DNA of 64,000 bases, taken from Gluconobacter sp. Gdi. GTDB lineage: Bacteria > Pseudomonadota > Alphaproteobacteria > Acetobacterales > Acetobacteraceae. The position numbers and the translations under genes were made by a program. The DNA lies in contig NZ_BLJQ01000001.1 in the NCBI RefSeq assembly GCF_014132155.1, positions 496,001 to 560,000 on the forward strand. The letters run 5' to 3'. This document shows positions 26,372 to 35,091 of this stretch, in pieces (position 1 is the first letter of the stretch; every line of letters begins with the position of its first letter). Under the pieces are notes generated by a model. The model was not told the origin of the DNA, searched no databases, and saw nothing but the letters and a program-made list of their open reading frames with translations.

Positions 26372-27242
26372 TGGACGTCTCCTCCTCGCCAGCAAGCCAC
26401 GCTTCACAGGAGGCTTTCGCCAGCGTCCGGACGCGTCCGATATAGGATGCGCGTTCAGAGACGGAAATCACGCCGCGGGCATCCAGAAGATTGAAATAAT
26501 GGGAAGCCTTCAGGCACTGATCGAACGCAGGCTGTGCGACGCCAGCTTCTGCCAAACGGATGGACTCTTTTTCCGCATTGTTGAAATGCGTGAGCAGCAT
26601 CTGCGTGTCGGCCAGTTCGAAGTTGTGACGGGAATAGTCACGCTCGGCCCTCAGGAAGACGTCACCGTACTTGAGGCCCTTGCCGTTGAAATCCAAGTCG
26701 TAAACGTTCTCAACGCCCTGAACATACATGGCCAGCCGTTCCAGACCGTAAGTCAGTTCGGTGGAGGGCATGACGGTCGGGATACCGCCGACCTGCTGGA
26801 AATACGTGAACTGCGTGACTTCCATGCCGTCACACCAGACTTCCCAACCCAGCCCCCAGGCGCCGATCGTCGGATTTTCCCAGTCGTCTTCTACGAATCG
26901 GATATCGTGCTTTTCGGGATCGATCCCGATGGCGCGATAGCTCTCCAGAAGCAGGTTCTGACTCTCTTCCGGTGTTGGCTTCAGCAGGACCTGATACTGG
27001 TAATAGTGCTGGAGGCGGTTCGGGTTCTGGCCATAACGACCGTCCGACGGGCGCCGGCAGGGCTGCACATAGGCCGCAGCCCATGGCTTCGAGCCCAGGG
27101 CGCGCAGGGTCGTATGAGGGGAGAGCGTTCCGGCTCCGACTTCTGTGTCATAGGGCTGCAAAATGGCGCAGCCCTTTTCAGACCAGAATTGATGAAGGCG
27201 CAGGATCAGGTCCTGAAAGCTGAGCGGCCGGGTCGCAGACAA
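26364..27242 (-). CDS. glyQ: Glycyl-tRNA synthetase alpha subunit
   Basis: The 292-residue catalytic alpha subunit activates glycine. Highly conserved stretches are present: [45 protein letters not shown], and [19 protein letters not shown]. The start is a TTG at 27242 ([12 protein letters not shown], read as Met) with GGAG about 11 bases upstream; no closer ATG keeps the conserved N end. The gene heads a glyQ-glyS-DUF2075 transcript. The bacterial two-subunit form is standard in proteobacteria. Confidence 0.96.
   Translation of the reverse strand: MSATRPLSFQDLILRLHQFWSEKGCAILQPYDTEVGAGTLSPHTTLRALGSKPWAAAYVQPCRRPSDGRYGQNPNRLQHYYQYQVLLKPTPEESQNLLLESYRAIGIDPEKHDIRFVEDDWENPTIGAWGLGWEVWCDGMEVTQFTYFQQVGGIPTVMPSTELTYGLERLAMYVQGVENVYDLDFNGKGLKYGDVFLRAERDYSRHNFELADTQMLLTHFNNAEKESIRLAEAGVAQPAFDQCLKASHYFNLLDARGVISVSERASYIGRVRTLAKASCEAWLAGEEETSNG
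26381..26386 (-). promoter_or_regulatory. Consensus Shine-Dalgarno sequence for glyS
   Basis: On the minus strand AGGAGG lies nine bases before the ATG at 26371, inside the last codons of glyQ. It decides the glyS start against the upstream in-frame ATG. Confidence 0.8.
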
Positions 27243-27818
27243 TTCAATAGGCTCCGGTTGGCAAAATTGGCCGTTACCTTACAGCCTGAGGTCCAGAACC
27301 GGAAGTGAGCGGGGTTATTGGACTGTTAGATCGTTGAAAATTCGCTGCTAGCCTTATCAAACGCCGCTTTACCGCCAGAGCTGGTGCTTATCCAGGCTGT
27401 TACTTTCAGCACGTGGGTATGTCTTCTGTCTGAGCCGCAAGGGGGGGGAGAAGGTCGAATACACATCTGCAGCAATTTCGTTCAGGGCGAAGCTCCGGCC
27501 ATCACATGATTCGACGTGGCTTGCTATCGCCTTGGATGCGGCCGTGACATCGCGGATGTCCTCGTCAAATGGACGAATCGCTATGATACGGGAATGGCTG
27601 GAAAGGCCCGGGTAGCCCAAGCATGAAACTAAAGATCAGACACTGTGTTTGACTGCATGATATGCAGGTCGTCGTGAGCCTTGAAAGCAGTCAGGTGCGT
27701 TACGTCTAATTTAGTAGCAGGCGTGATGGAGCTGCAGGTCGATCCCTTGTCGATTGAGCGCTGGTGCCTCATATGATGGGGGAGAACGTAACTTCTTCGT
27801 CTGGAAGGATCAAAGACG
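27243..27818. other. 576-base spacer between glyQ and the DUF2076 gene
   Basis: No convincing gene is seen. A minus-strand frame at 27369-27620 encodes 83 residues (RIIAIRPFDEDIRDV and DGRSFALNEIAADVY within it) and contains a run of eight G on the plus strand at 27441-27448; shifting one base there continues the frame to a stop near 27336. It may be a decayed small gene. The right end carries the DUF2076 promoter and a GGAAGG sequence before its ATG. Confidence 0.45.
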
Positions 27819-28586
27819 ATGAACAACGAAGAACGCGAAGTCATTTCCCGCTTTATCGGCCGTGTTGGTGGTGCGCAGCAGGGGGGGGGCTTCAGCCAGC
27901 AGCAGATGCCAGCTCTTCCGCCGATCGACCCTGAGGCTGATCGCTTCATTGCTGATAACTTCCAGAAATATCCGGAAGCCCGTTATCGCGTGACGCAGAT
28001 GGCGGTTGTGCAGGAAGCAGCGCTTGCTCAGGCACAGAACCGTATCCGCCAGCTGGAATTTCAGCTTCAGCAGGCGCAGCAGCAGCTCCAGCAGGCTCAG
28101 CAAAGCCGTCCATCCGGAAGTGGCGGGCTATTTGGTGGTCTGTTCGGCGGTGGCAACAACAACCGCCAGCAGGCTTCTGCTCCGCCTCCGGGCTGGGGAG
28201 CGCAAGGCGGCGCCATGCCTCCGCCAAACTTCCAGCCGCAGCAGCAGTATGGTTATCCGCCAGGATATCAGCCGGGCATGTTCCAGCGCGGCGGGTCAGG
28301 CTTTCTGGGTTCCGCTCTCACCACGGCTGCCGGCGTGGCTGGCGGCATGATGGCAGCGAATGCGCTTGAAGGTCTGTTCAGCGATCATCACGGTGGTGGT
28401 GATGCCGGTGCTTTCGGCGGTGGTGGCGAAACCATTATCAACAACAACTATGGTGACGCTGGTTCCGATCCCTTTGGTGGCGCTGGAACGGATGCTGGCG
28501 GCGGCTTCACGGATTCCGATTTTGGCGGCGCTGGAGGAGACTTCGGCGGTGGCGGAGACGGTGGTGGCTTCGACGACATGTTCTAA
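27819..28586 (+). CDS. DUF2076-family protein
   Basis: The 255-residue protein starts MNNEEREVISRFIGRVG, the hallmark of DUF2076, and continues with a Gln-rich coiled coil (about residues 70-93, QLEFQLQQAQQQLQQAQQ). The middle is Gly/Gln/Pro-rich, and a short hydrophobic Ala/Gly stretch (LTTAAGVAGGMMAANALEGLF) is followed by an acidic glycine-rich tail ending GGFDDMF. Function is unknown; family members are predicted periplasmic or envelope proteins, though no signal peptide is seen. A run of nine G at 27881-27889 encodes three glycines near the start and could slip. Confidence 0.82.
   Translation: MNNEEREVISRFIGRVGGAQQGGGFSQQQMPALPPIDPEADRFIADNFQKYPEARYRVTQMAVVQEAALAQAQNRIRQLEFQLQQAQQQLQQAQQSRPSGSGGLFGGLFGGGNNNRQQASAPPPGWGAQGGAMPPPNFQPQQQYGYPPGYQPGMFQRGGSGFLGSALTTAAGVAGGMMAANALEGLFSDHHGGGDAGAFGGGGETIINNNYGDAGSDPFGGAGTDAGGGFTDSDFGGAGGDFGGGGDGGGFDDMF
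27881..27889 (+). repeat. G9 homopolymer in the DUF2076 coding region
   Basis: Nine consecutive G encode Gly residues at about positions 21-23 of the protein. Loss or gain of one base would truncate it early. Homopolymers of this length are classical substrates for slipped-strand phase variation. Confidence 0.7.
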
Positions 28587-28625
28587 AGGCGCACAATGTT
28601 ACGCCTAAATAGACGTCGCATCACA

Positions 28626-28658
28626 AAAACCCGTCGGGCTTAGTCCGGCGGGTTTTTT
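28626..28658 (+). terminator. Intrinsic terminator of the DUF2076 gene
   Basis: AAAACCCGTCGG and CCGGCGGGTTTTTT form a GC-rich stem with one mismatch around a short loop, followed by a T run. It lies 40 bases after the stop. Confidence 0.9.
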
Positions 28659-28734
28659 GCTGTCTGCCAACCTGGGTGCCTATACTGCGTTGGTTTTTGT
28701 AACGAGATTTTCCACTATTTTCAGGGGCTGTCCG

Positions 28735-30258
28735 ATGAGCACCAATGATTTTCGCGACCTAGTGGCCTTCAAGGATCTGGAAGAGGGACAGATTGCCTCT
28801 TTTTCCATGGAGGGCACTTCGGTTGTTCTGGTGAAGGACGGCGAGGAGGTGCATGCCCTGGGTGGCAAGTGCCCTCATAAAGAAGCGCCGATGGAGCAGG
28901 GCGCGTTCTGCAAGACTGAAAAAGGCAGTGTGTTGGTCTGTCCTTGGCATAAGGCAGTTTTCGATGCAGTGGATGGCAGCCTTGTAGAGCCGCTCGCTCT
29001 TGAGCCGTTACCGCGTTACCCCGTGGAAATTGTCGATGGGCGGGTGCTGGTCGGAACCAACCCTACGAAAAGGGATATGCCGTCGGCGCATCAGGAAGAT
29101 GAAACGGTCCTGATCCTTGGTGCAGGTGCTGCGGGAGTGATGGCTGCGGTGACACTTCGTCAGGGAGGGTTCGCCGGAAAAATCACGATGGTGACGGAAG
29201 AGAAACACCGTCCGTATGATCGGACTGCATTGAGCAAGACTGTATTGCTGAGTGAGCCGGAAAAGGCCCATGCCCCCTCGCTGCGGAGCGAGACTTTTTA
29301 TGGGCAGCATCGCATCAGTGTGAAGCACGCAACAATTCTGACCTTTGATCCAGCCTCGAAGACAGCGGAATTGTCAGACGGAACGAGCCTAACTGGCAAT
29401 CATGTTTTGATCGCAACGGGTGCGCGTTCAAAGCGTCTGGATATCCCTGGCTCAGATTTGAAGCGCGTCTTCACGCTGCACCGGGAACAGGATGCGGAAG
29501 ACATTGCCCGTGTTGTTGACCCGGACCAGGCAGTGACCATCATCGGAGCAGGTTTCATTGGGCTGGAAGTCGCCTCATGCCTGCGGCAGCGGGGAGTAGG
29601 GGTCACGATTATCGCCGATACCGATGTGCCGATGGAAAAGCATTTTGGTCGGGAGATCGGAACGCGTTTGCGGCAGTTGCATGAAGAAAATGGCGTGGCG
29701 TTTGTCTCTGACGCGAAGGTTGTGAAAATCTACGGAGACAAAAAGGCGGAAGGGGTGGAACTGGAGGACGGTATGAAGCTGCCAGCCTCTTTCATTCTGG
29801 CTGGCATCGGAGTAACGCCCGTAACGGACTTTGTGCAGGGGCTGGACCGGGATGATGACGGAGCAATCGTCGTAGATCATCTGATGCGGGCTGCTCCCGG
29901 TGTTTATGCGGCAGGTGACGCGTCTGCGATCCTGCATGAAGGTAAACCTCGGCGAATCGAGCATTGGCGCCATGCGCAGGTGCAGGGGCGTATCGCTGCC
30001 TTGGCCATAATGGGACATGAAACAACCCATCTGCCAACGCCCTGGTTCTGGACGCAGCAATTCGGAAAGAAAATTGAGTTGCTTGGCTGGGGCGAGAGCT
30101 TCGATAACGTCAGCCTTGAAGGGGATATCAAGGGCTTCAGCTTCCTTGCGACCTATCTTAAGGATGGAAAGCTCGTTGCGCTGGCGGGCGCGGGTCATGC
30201 GTACGACATGGCCAGAGCCGCCGTCGATTTCGAAGGTTTTGTGCAGGAAAAGGTCTGA
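28735..30258 (+). CDS. Rieske-domain flavoprotein (ferredoxin reductase-like, AIFM3 type)
   Basis: The ATG at 28735, with AGGGG upstream, gives 507 residues. Residues 1-105 form a Rieske domain with CPH (Cys46, His48) and CPWH (Cys69, His72) binding a 2Fe-2S cluster. The rest is a pyridine-nucleotide-disulphide-type oxidoreductase: FAD motif LGAGAAGVMAAVTL, NAD motif IIGAGFIGLEVASCLRQRG, and the second FAD motif GVYAAGDASAI, then a reductase C-terminal domain. It probably passes electrons from NAD(P)H through FAD to the Fe-S cluster; the acceptor is unknown. A terminator isolates it from the gene before; aspS follows after 80 bases. Confidence 0.9.
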   Translation: MSTNDFRDLVAFKDLEEGQIASFSMEGTSVVLVKDGEEVHALGGKCPHKEAPMEQGAFCKTEKGSVLVCPWHKAVFDAVDGSLVEPLALEPLPRYPVEIVDGRVLVGTNPTKRDMPSAHQEDETVLILGAGAAGVMAAVTLRQGGFAGKITMVTEEKHRPYDRTALSKTVLLSEPEKAHAPSLRSETFYGQHRISVKHATILTFDPASKTAELSDGTSLTGNHVLIATGARSKRLDIPGSDLKRVFTLHREQDAEDIARVVDPDQAVTIIGAGFIGLEVASCLRQRGVGVTIIADTDVPMEKHFGREIGTRLRQLHEENGVAFVSDAKVVKIYGDKKAEGVELEDGMKLPASFILAGIGVTPVTDFVQGLDRDDDGAIVVDHLMRAAPGVYAAGDASAILHEGKPRRIEHWRHAQVQGRIAALAIMGHETTHLPTPWFWTQQFGKKIELLGWGESFDNVSLEGDIKGFSFLATYLKDGKLVALAGAGHAYDMARAAVDFEGFVQEKV

Positions 30259-30339
30259 ACCGCGCACGAAGCTTGACATGAGCGGGCCGTCCCGGCTTCC
30301 TGCGCCCACTTATCCGCCAGGACGTTGAAGAGGCCCGAC

Positions 30340-32136
30340 ATGCATCCATACCGCACCCATGACTGTAGCGCCCTGCGTGAACAGGACGCCGGACAGACCG
30401 TCCGCCTGTCCGGCTGGGTGCACAGCAAGCGCGACCATGGTGGCCTGCTGTTCATCGATCTGCGTGACCATTATGGCGTGACCCAGGTTGTTATCCCGGC
30501 TGGCACGGACCTGCTGGAAAAGGCCGAGCGCCTTCGCGTTGAGAGCGTCATTACCGTCACCGGTAAGGTTGTGGTCCGTCAGGGTTCCCAGCGGAACCCG
30601 AACCTGCCGACGGGTGACATCGAAGTTCTTGCAGAAGAACTCGAAGTGCGGTCCAACGCGGCTGTTCTGCCATTTCAGGTGGCCGGTCAGGAAAACTATC
30701 CTGAAGAACTGCGCCTGAAGTACCGCTACATCGATCTCCGTCGCGAGAAGATGCATCAGAACATCCTGCTGCGCAGCCGGGTCATCACCAGCCTGCGCCA
30801 GCGGATGATCGCGCAGGGCTTCACCGAGTTCCAGACCCCTATCCTGACGGCGTCTTCCCCTGAAGGAGCTCGTGACTTCCTCGTGCCGGCGCGTCTGCAT
30901 CCGGGCAAGTTCTACGCGCTTCCGCAGGCTCCCCAGCAGTTCAAGCAGCTTGCGATGGTGGCGGGTTTCGACCGCTACTTCCAGATTGCTCCGTGCTTCC
31001 GCGATGAAGCCTCACGCGCCGACCGTAGCCCGGGTGAGTTTTATCAGCTCGACTTCGAGATGTCCTTCGTCACTCAGGAAGATGTCTTTACGGTTCTGGA
31101 GCCGGTTCTGGCTGGCGTGTTCAATGAGTTCACGCCGGAAGGCTGGAAGATCACGGACGGCGCATTCCCGCGCATTCCGTATGCTGACGCCATGCGCGAT
31201 TACGGCTCTGACAAGCCGGATCTGCGTAACCCGTTGATCATCAAGGACGTGACAGATGCTTTCCGGGATTCCGGTTTTGGTCTGTTCGCCAAGATTGCGG
31301 CTTCCGGCGGTCAGATCCGTGCGATCCCGGCACCGGGTGCGGGTGATCGTCCGCGTGGTTTCTTTGACAAGCTGAACACCTGGGCCCGTGAGAGCGGTGC
31401 GGGTGGTCTGGGCTACATCATTTTCGAGGCAGAAGGCGGTAAGGGCCCGATTGCCAAAAACCTTGAGGCTGAGCGCGTCGAGAGCATCCGTGAGATCTGT
31501 GGCCTGAAGGCTGGCGATGCCGTGTTCTTTGCTGCGGGCAAGGGTGACGAAGTTGCCAAGTTCTCCGGCGTTGTCCGCACCAAGGTGGCAACGGAGCTGG
31601 ACCTGATCGAGAAGAACGCGTTCCGCTTCTGCTGGGTTGTGGACTTCCCGATGTTCGAGCTCAACGAAGAGACGGGTAAGGTGGACTTCTCCCACAACCC
31701 GTTCTCCATGCCGCAGGGTGGCCTGGACGCGCTGAACACGCAGGACCCGCTGACGATCAACGCCTATCAGTACGACATCGTCTGCAACGGCGTGGAACTG
31801 TCGTCCGGCGCAATCCGGAACCATCTGCCGGAAGTCATGCTGCGCGCGTTCGAGATCGCAGGCTACGGCCCGGAAGTTGTGGAAGAGCGCTTTGGCGGCA
31901 TGCTGAATGCCTTCCGCTACGGCGCTCCGCCGCATGGTGGTGCTGCTCCGGGGGTGGACCGTATCGTGATGCTGCTGGCTGATGAGCCGAATATCCGTGA
32001 AGTCATTCTTTTCCCGCTGAACCAGAGCGGCGAAGACCTGATGATGGAAGCACCGGCCCCGGTTGAGCCAGCGCGTCTGAAGGAACTGCATCTGGCACTG
32101 GATCTGCCAAAGCCGAAGCCTGCCGTCACAAAGTAA
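30340..32136 (+). CDS. aspS: Aspartyl-tRNA synthetase (possibly non-discriminating)
   Basis: The 598-residue class II synthetase charges tRNA-Asp. The start at [14 protein letters not shown] matches homologues and has GAAGAGG upstream. The OB anticodon-binding domain ([19 protein letters not shown]) comes first, then class II motif 2 [19 protein letters not shown], the bacterial GAD insertion, and motif 3 [17 protein letters not shown]. The RDHGG sequence in the anticodon domain resembles the non-discriminating enzyme of Pseudomonas, which also charges tRNA-Asn for amidation by GatCAB; this is inference. A terminator follows. Confidence 0.96.
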   Translation: MHPYRTHDCSALREQDAGQTVRLSGWVHSKRDHGGLLFIDLRDHYGVTQVVIPAGTDLLEKAERLRVESVITVTGKVVVRQGSQRNPNLPTGDIEVLAEELEVRSNAAVLPFQVAGQENYPEELRLKYRYIDLRREKMHQNILLRSRVITSLRQRMIAQGFTEFQTPILTASSPEGARDFLVPARLHPGKFYALPQAPQQFKQLAMVAGFDRYFQIAPCFRDEASRADRSPGEFYQLDFEMSFVTQEDVFTVLEPVLAGVFNEFTPEGWKITDGAFPRIPYADAMRDYGSDKPDLRNPLIIKDVTDAFRDSGFGLFAKIAASGGQIRAIPAPGAGDRPRGFFDKLNTWARESGAGGLGYIIFEAEGGKGPIAKNLEAERVESIREICGLKAGDAVFFAAGKGDEVAKFSGVVRTKVATELDLIEKNAFRFCWVVDFPMFELNEETGKVDFSHNPFSMPQGGLDALNTQDPLTINAYQYDIVCNGVELSSGAIRNHLPEVMLRAFEIAGYGPEVVEERFGGMLNAFRYGAPPHGGAAPGVDRIVMLLADEPNIREVILFPLNQSGEDLMMEAPAPVEPARLKELHLALDLPKPKPAVTK

Positions 32137-32157
32137 GCCTTCCAGCTTTCGGAACGG

Positions 32158-32192
32158 AAAAGCCGATGCTCCTGATGGAGTGTCGGCTTTTT
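32158..32192 (+). terminator. Intrinsic terminator of aspS
   Basis: AAAAGCCGATGCTCC, a 4-base loop and GGAGTGTCGGCTTTTT make a stable stem with one internal mismatch pair and a T run, 21 bases after the stop. Confidence 0.9.
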
Positions 32193-32339
32193 ATTGGAGA
32201 TAAGATTGCGGTGGGTCGGTATAAAAATCACTAATCAAGAATTTTATCAGTATCAAACCAACCTGATTTGGTAGAGTTTTTGAACTGTATTTGTGTAAGG
32301 AATGTATCTCTGAAGAAGGGTGGAATATGATTTCATTGA

Positions 32340-32359
32340 TGGAAAACTTTTCCATGGAA
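32340..32359. promoter_or_regulatory. Overlapping palindromes upstream of the sugar symporter
   Basis: TGGAAAACTTTTCCA is a perfect odd palindrome (32340-32354) and TTCCATGGAA (32350-32359) is a second one that overlaps it. They lie 46-65 bases before the symporter start. Such dyads suit a LacI-type or other dimeric regulator, but no cognate regulator gene is adjacent. Confidence 0.35.
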
Positions 32360-32404
32360 CGACCGTTTCTGTAGCTATCTGTAGCGATCAAGAAAGGTTT
32401 TTCG

Positions 32405-33856
32405 GTGAGTAGCTCCCTTCCGGAACGAGATGGCGTCACTGTGCAGGGTCGGGTGCAACAGGGGCGGCGAAATGCTTTTCTTTTTGCTGGTGCAGCCGGC
32501 CTGGCCGGTTTGATGTTCGGGCTAGATACCGGTGTCATTGCTGGGGCCCTGAAATTTATGGGGGCAGACCTTCAGGCCAACGAACGCGCGCTGGAATGGA
32601 TCGTCTCTTCCCTGATGCTTGGAGCTGCGGCTGGCTCGTTACTCGCCATTCCGCTGTCTCATCATCGAGGGCGCCGCGGAGCGATGTTTTATGCAGGATT
32701 ACTCTTCCTGCTCGGCACGGCCCTATGTTCGCTGACGTCTTCCATCCCCGTCATGATTGCAGGGCGTGTCTGTCTGGGGCTGGGGGTTGGTTTTGCCTCT
32801 TTTTCGGCCCCGCTTTACATCGCTGAAATCACGGAAAAAAGCCGACGCGGCAAGATGATCTCGATGTATCAGCTTGTCATTACAGCAGGCATGCTGCTGG
32901 CACTGCTATCAGACAGTCTGCTGTCTTATGGCGGCCATTGGCGGTGGATGCTCGGAATTCTGGCTGTTCCAACAGTCGTTTTCATTCTCGCAACCTTACA
33001 GGTTCCCTATTCTCCGCGCTGGCTAGCCATGCGTGGGCGTCGACAGGAAGCCCATACGGTTCTGCAGAAGGTGCGTGGTTCCAAGAAAAGGGCGACGGAA
33101 GAACTCAACCGCATTGAAGAAAACCTGCGCAAAACAGAGGGGAACGGGTTTGCTCTGCTGAAGTCTTCTTCGGGGTTCCGAAAGACTTTTGCTCTAGGAA
33201 TTGGTTTACAGATTTTTCAGCAACTCGCGGGCATCAATATCCTGATGTACTACGCACCGCATATTCTGGAGCATCTGGGTTTCTCCACATCGGCTGCCGT
33301 CTGGTGCACAACGCTGCTTGGACTGGCCAATATGGTGTCAACGTTTGCCGCTATTGTTCTGATTGACCGTTGGGGGCGGCGCCCTTTGCTGCTTGTCAGC
33401 ACTGTCGTGGCCTCTCTAAGTCTCGGCGTGTTTGGAACTCTGCTTTACCTGCATGTTGGCGGGATGTTCGGACAGATCGCTATTGTCAGTCTGCTTGTCC
33501 TGTTCATTCTTGGATATGCGTTTGGGGAAGGTCCCATTCCCTGGACAATGTGCACGGAAATTCAGCCGCTGCAGGGACGGACTCTCGCAATCGCCTGTTC
33601 CACATTCGCCAACTGGATCACGAACTGGCTGATCAGCAACGTCTTTCTGTCTGTCATGGGGGCGATTAACGACTATGGCGTGTTCTGGCTGCTGGCAGGC
33701 TTCAATGCGGTTTTCTTCGTGATTGGCTATGTGTTTGTGCCAGAAACCAAAGACTGCTCGTTGGAAGATATCGAGCAGCGGGTCGAAGCGGGAATGCCCT
33801 TGCGGGAAATTGGTCAGCCAAGTCGTCCCGAGAAGGCCTCTCCTGCGAACTGGTAG
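32405..33856 (+). CDS. Sugar:H+ symporter of the MFS sugar porter family (GalP-like)
   Basis: The 483-residue product has twelve predicted membrane segments and the sugar porter signatures: FGLDTGVIAGAL in helix 1, DRWGRRPLLL in loop 8-9 with its weaker counterpart HHRGRRGAMF in loop 2-3, LYIAEITEKSRRG after helix 4, QQLAGINILMYYAP in helix 7 and VPETKDCSLEDIEQ at the C end. It resembles the galactose/glucose-proton symporters. The start is a GTG at 32405 with AGAAAGG upstream. It stands alone behind a terminator and a palindromic site; the true sugar is unknown. Confidence 0.9.
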   Translation: MSSSLPERDGVTVQGRVQQGRRNAFLFAGAAGLAGLMFGLDTGVIAGALKFMGADLQANERALEWIVSSLMLGAAAGSLLAIPLSHHRGRRGAMFYAGLLFLLGTALCSLTSSIPVMIAGRVCLGLGVGFASFSAPLYIAEITEKSRRGKMISMYQLVITAGMLLALLSDSLLSYGGHWRWMLGILAVPTVVFILATLQVPYSPRWLAMRGRRQEAHTVLQKVRGSKKRATEELNRIEENLRKTEGNGFALLKSSSGFRKTFALGIGLQIFQQLAGINILMYYAPHILEHLGFSTSAAVWCTTLLGLANMVSTFAAIVLIDRWGRRPLLLVSTVVASLSLGVFGTLLYLHVGGMFGQIAIVSLLVLFILGYAFGEGPIPWTMCTEIQPLQGRTLAIACSTFANWITNWLISNVFLSVMGAINDYGVFWLLAGFNAVFFVIGYVFVPETKDCSLEDIEQRVEAGMPLREIGQPSRPEKASPANW

Positions 33857-33975
33857 GAGGCAGAGTCACTGTCTGCATGATCGGCCATCGTGGTTTCGGT
33901 TTTTGGGTTGTGCTGTCATGGGGAGGGATCCTGTGAGATCGTGAGGTGTGACAGAGTCTTTTGGAAGATCCCGGT

Positions 33976-34623
33976 ATGTCCTCTTCTCATGGTCCCTCTA
34001 TCCTAAATCGACTTCGTTTAGGGACGGAATTTCTGGCCCTTTACGGAGGTGGCCCTCTTCTGATTTTGATGGAGCGGCGAGCCGGGCTTTTGTTCGGGCT
34101 GATCTGGATCGCTGCTTTGCTGGCATTTGTCTGGATGCGGCAAGATCGGCCTGAACCGCATCAGTTTCCATTTGAGGTGCGGGGTATTCTCGTAAGATTT
34201 GCGGTTCTCGCGCCGCTTGTTGTGTTGCTGGCATGGTGTCTGTGGCCGGACACTTTTCTCAGCCTGCCACGGCAAAAGCCACTTTTCTGGCTGATGATCA
34301 TGGGGTTGTATCCTCTGTTGTCCGTCTGGCCTCAGGAAGTTCTGTACCGGGCATTTCTTTTTCGGCGTTACAGCGTTGTCTTCGGATCAACAGAACGAAC
34401 GGTTCTTGCGAGTGCTGTGGCTTTTGGGTTCGCACACGTCATTTTCCTGAACTGGATTGCTGTTGTCATGACCACGCTGGGTGGTCTGATCTTTGCCCGG
34501 GATTACGGGCGGCACCGGTCATTGAAGCTGGTCTGTCTGGAACACAGTCTTTACGGGTGTCTGATTTTTACGGTCGGGCTAGGACGGTTTTTCTACACCG
34601 GCGCTGCCTGGCATCATGGCTAA
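33976..34623 (+). CDS. CPBP-family intramembrane protease homologue
   Basis: From the ATG at 33976 the product has 215 residues and about six membrane segments. Motifs of the CPBP (CAAX-processing/bacteriocin-processing) family are present: PQEVLYRAFLFRR, where the usual EExxxR appears as QExxxR with the second Glu and the Arg kept; FGFAHVIFLNW with the His; and EHSLYGC late in the protein. Bacterial members act as membrane proteases or in self-immunity, mostly untested. The first Glu-to-Gln change may alter activity. A TTG 15 bases upstream is an alternative start. Confidence 0.85.
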   Translation: MSSSHGPSILNRLRLGTEFLALYGGGPLLILMERRAGLLFGLIWIAALLAFVWMRQDRPEPHQFPFEVRGILVRFAVLAPLVVLLAWCLWPDTFLSLPRQKPLFWLMIMGLYPLLSVWPQEVLYRAFLFRRYSVVFGSTERTVLASAVAFGFAHVIFLNWIAVVMTTLGGLIFARDYGRHRSLKLVCLEHSLYGCLIFTVGLGRFFYTGAAWHHG

Positions 34624-34714
34624 AGTATTGAAACGACTGTTGCATATTGCAGCAGAGAATCTTTTTTCCGCCACAACTCCGCCTGATCACTGCCTTGTGA
34701 GGGCAGCAATGTAG

Positions 34715-34747
34715 CACTCCTACGCAGCGCCTTTTGTAAGAGGAGTG
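34715..34747 (+). promoter_or_regulatory. Hairpin that would hide the ribosome-binding site of the small secreted protein
   Basis: CACTCCT (34715-34721) is complementary to AGGAGTG (34741-34747), which contains the Shine-Dalgarno sequence eight bases before the ATG at 34755. Base pairing would block initiation. A smaller stem CTGCC/GGCAG lies just upstream. Confidence 0.4.
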
Positions 34748-34754
34748 AGACGCT

Positions 34755-35048
34755 ATGTTGAAACATCTGTCGGGCTTGCTCGCCGTGTCGGCGCTTTTTG
34801 TCGGAGCCATGGCTCTGCCACCCATCAGCGGAACGGCCCAGGCTCAGTTCGTTCCTTATCAGGGCCCGTATCGCCAGACGCCGCCTCCACCGCCACATCC
34901 TCCCAATGAGAGGATTCCGCCGCATGCACGGACCATGCAGTGGGTCCCGGGGCAGTGGAAATGGGTTGGAAATGGCTATCAGTGGGTGCCAGGCCATCTG
35001 GTTCGAGTGCAAGCCCATAGGCCGCCGCCATACTCGCCGCGGGGTTAA
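34755..35048 (+). CDS. Small secreted Pro/Trp-rich protein
   Basis: The 97-residue product has a signal peptide (residues 1-30, ending AQAQ). The mature part is Pro-rich (PPPPPHPPNERIPP) followed by two related units, TMQWVPGQWKWVGNGY and QWVPGHLVRV, as in YXWGxW repeat proteins found in proteobacterial envelopes. Function is unknown. A strong Shine-Dalgarno sequence precedes it but may be masked by a hairpin, and an efficient terminator follows. Confidence 0.8.
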   Translation: MLKHLSGLLAVSALFVGAMALPPISGTAQAQFVPYQGPYRQTPPPPPHPPNERIPPHARTMQWVPGQWKWVGNGYQWVPGHLVRVQAHRPPPYSPRG

Positions 35049-35053
35049 AACGG

Positions 35054-35086
35054 AAAAGCCGCTCCTTGAAAGGGAGCGGCTTTTTT
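35054..35086. terminator. Bidirectional intrinsic terminator
   Basis: AAAAGCCGCTCC, a 6-base loop and GGGAGCGGCTTTTTT form a perfect stem with A and T runs. It sits between the converging small secreted protein gene and xthA. Confidence 0.93.
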
Positions 35087-35091
35087 GTGGC

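Noticed and set aside
26280-27308. 342-codon plus-strand frame over glyQ
   Set aside because: Antisense to glyQ; no family resemblance.
27629-27949. 106-codon minus-strand frame upstream of the DUF2076 gene
   Set aside because: It runs antisense into the DUF2076 start region and shows no recognisable protein features.
31012-32091. 359-codon minus-strand frame inside aspS
   Set aside because: Entirely antisense to a conserved synthetase and without motifs.
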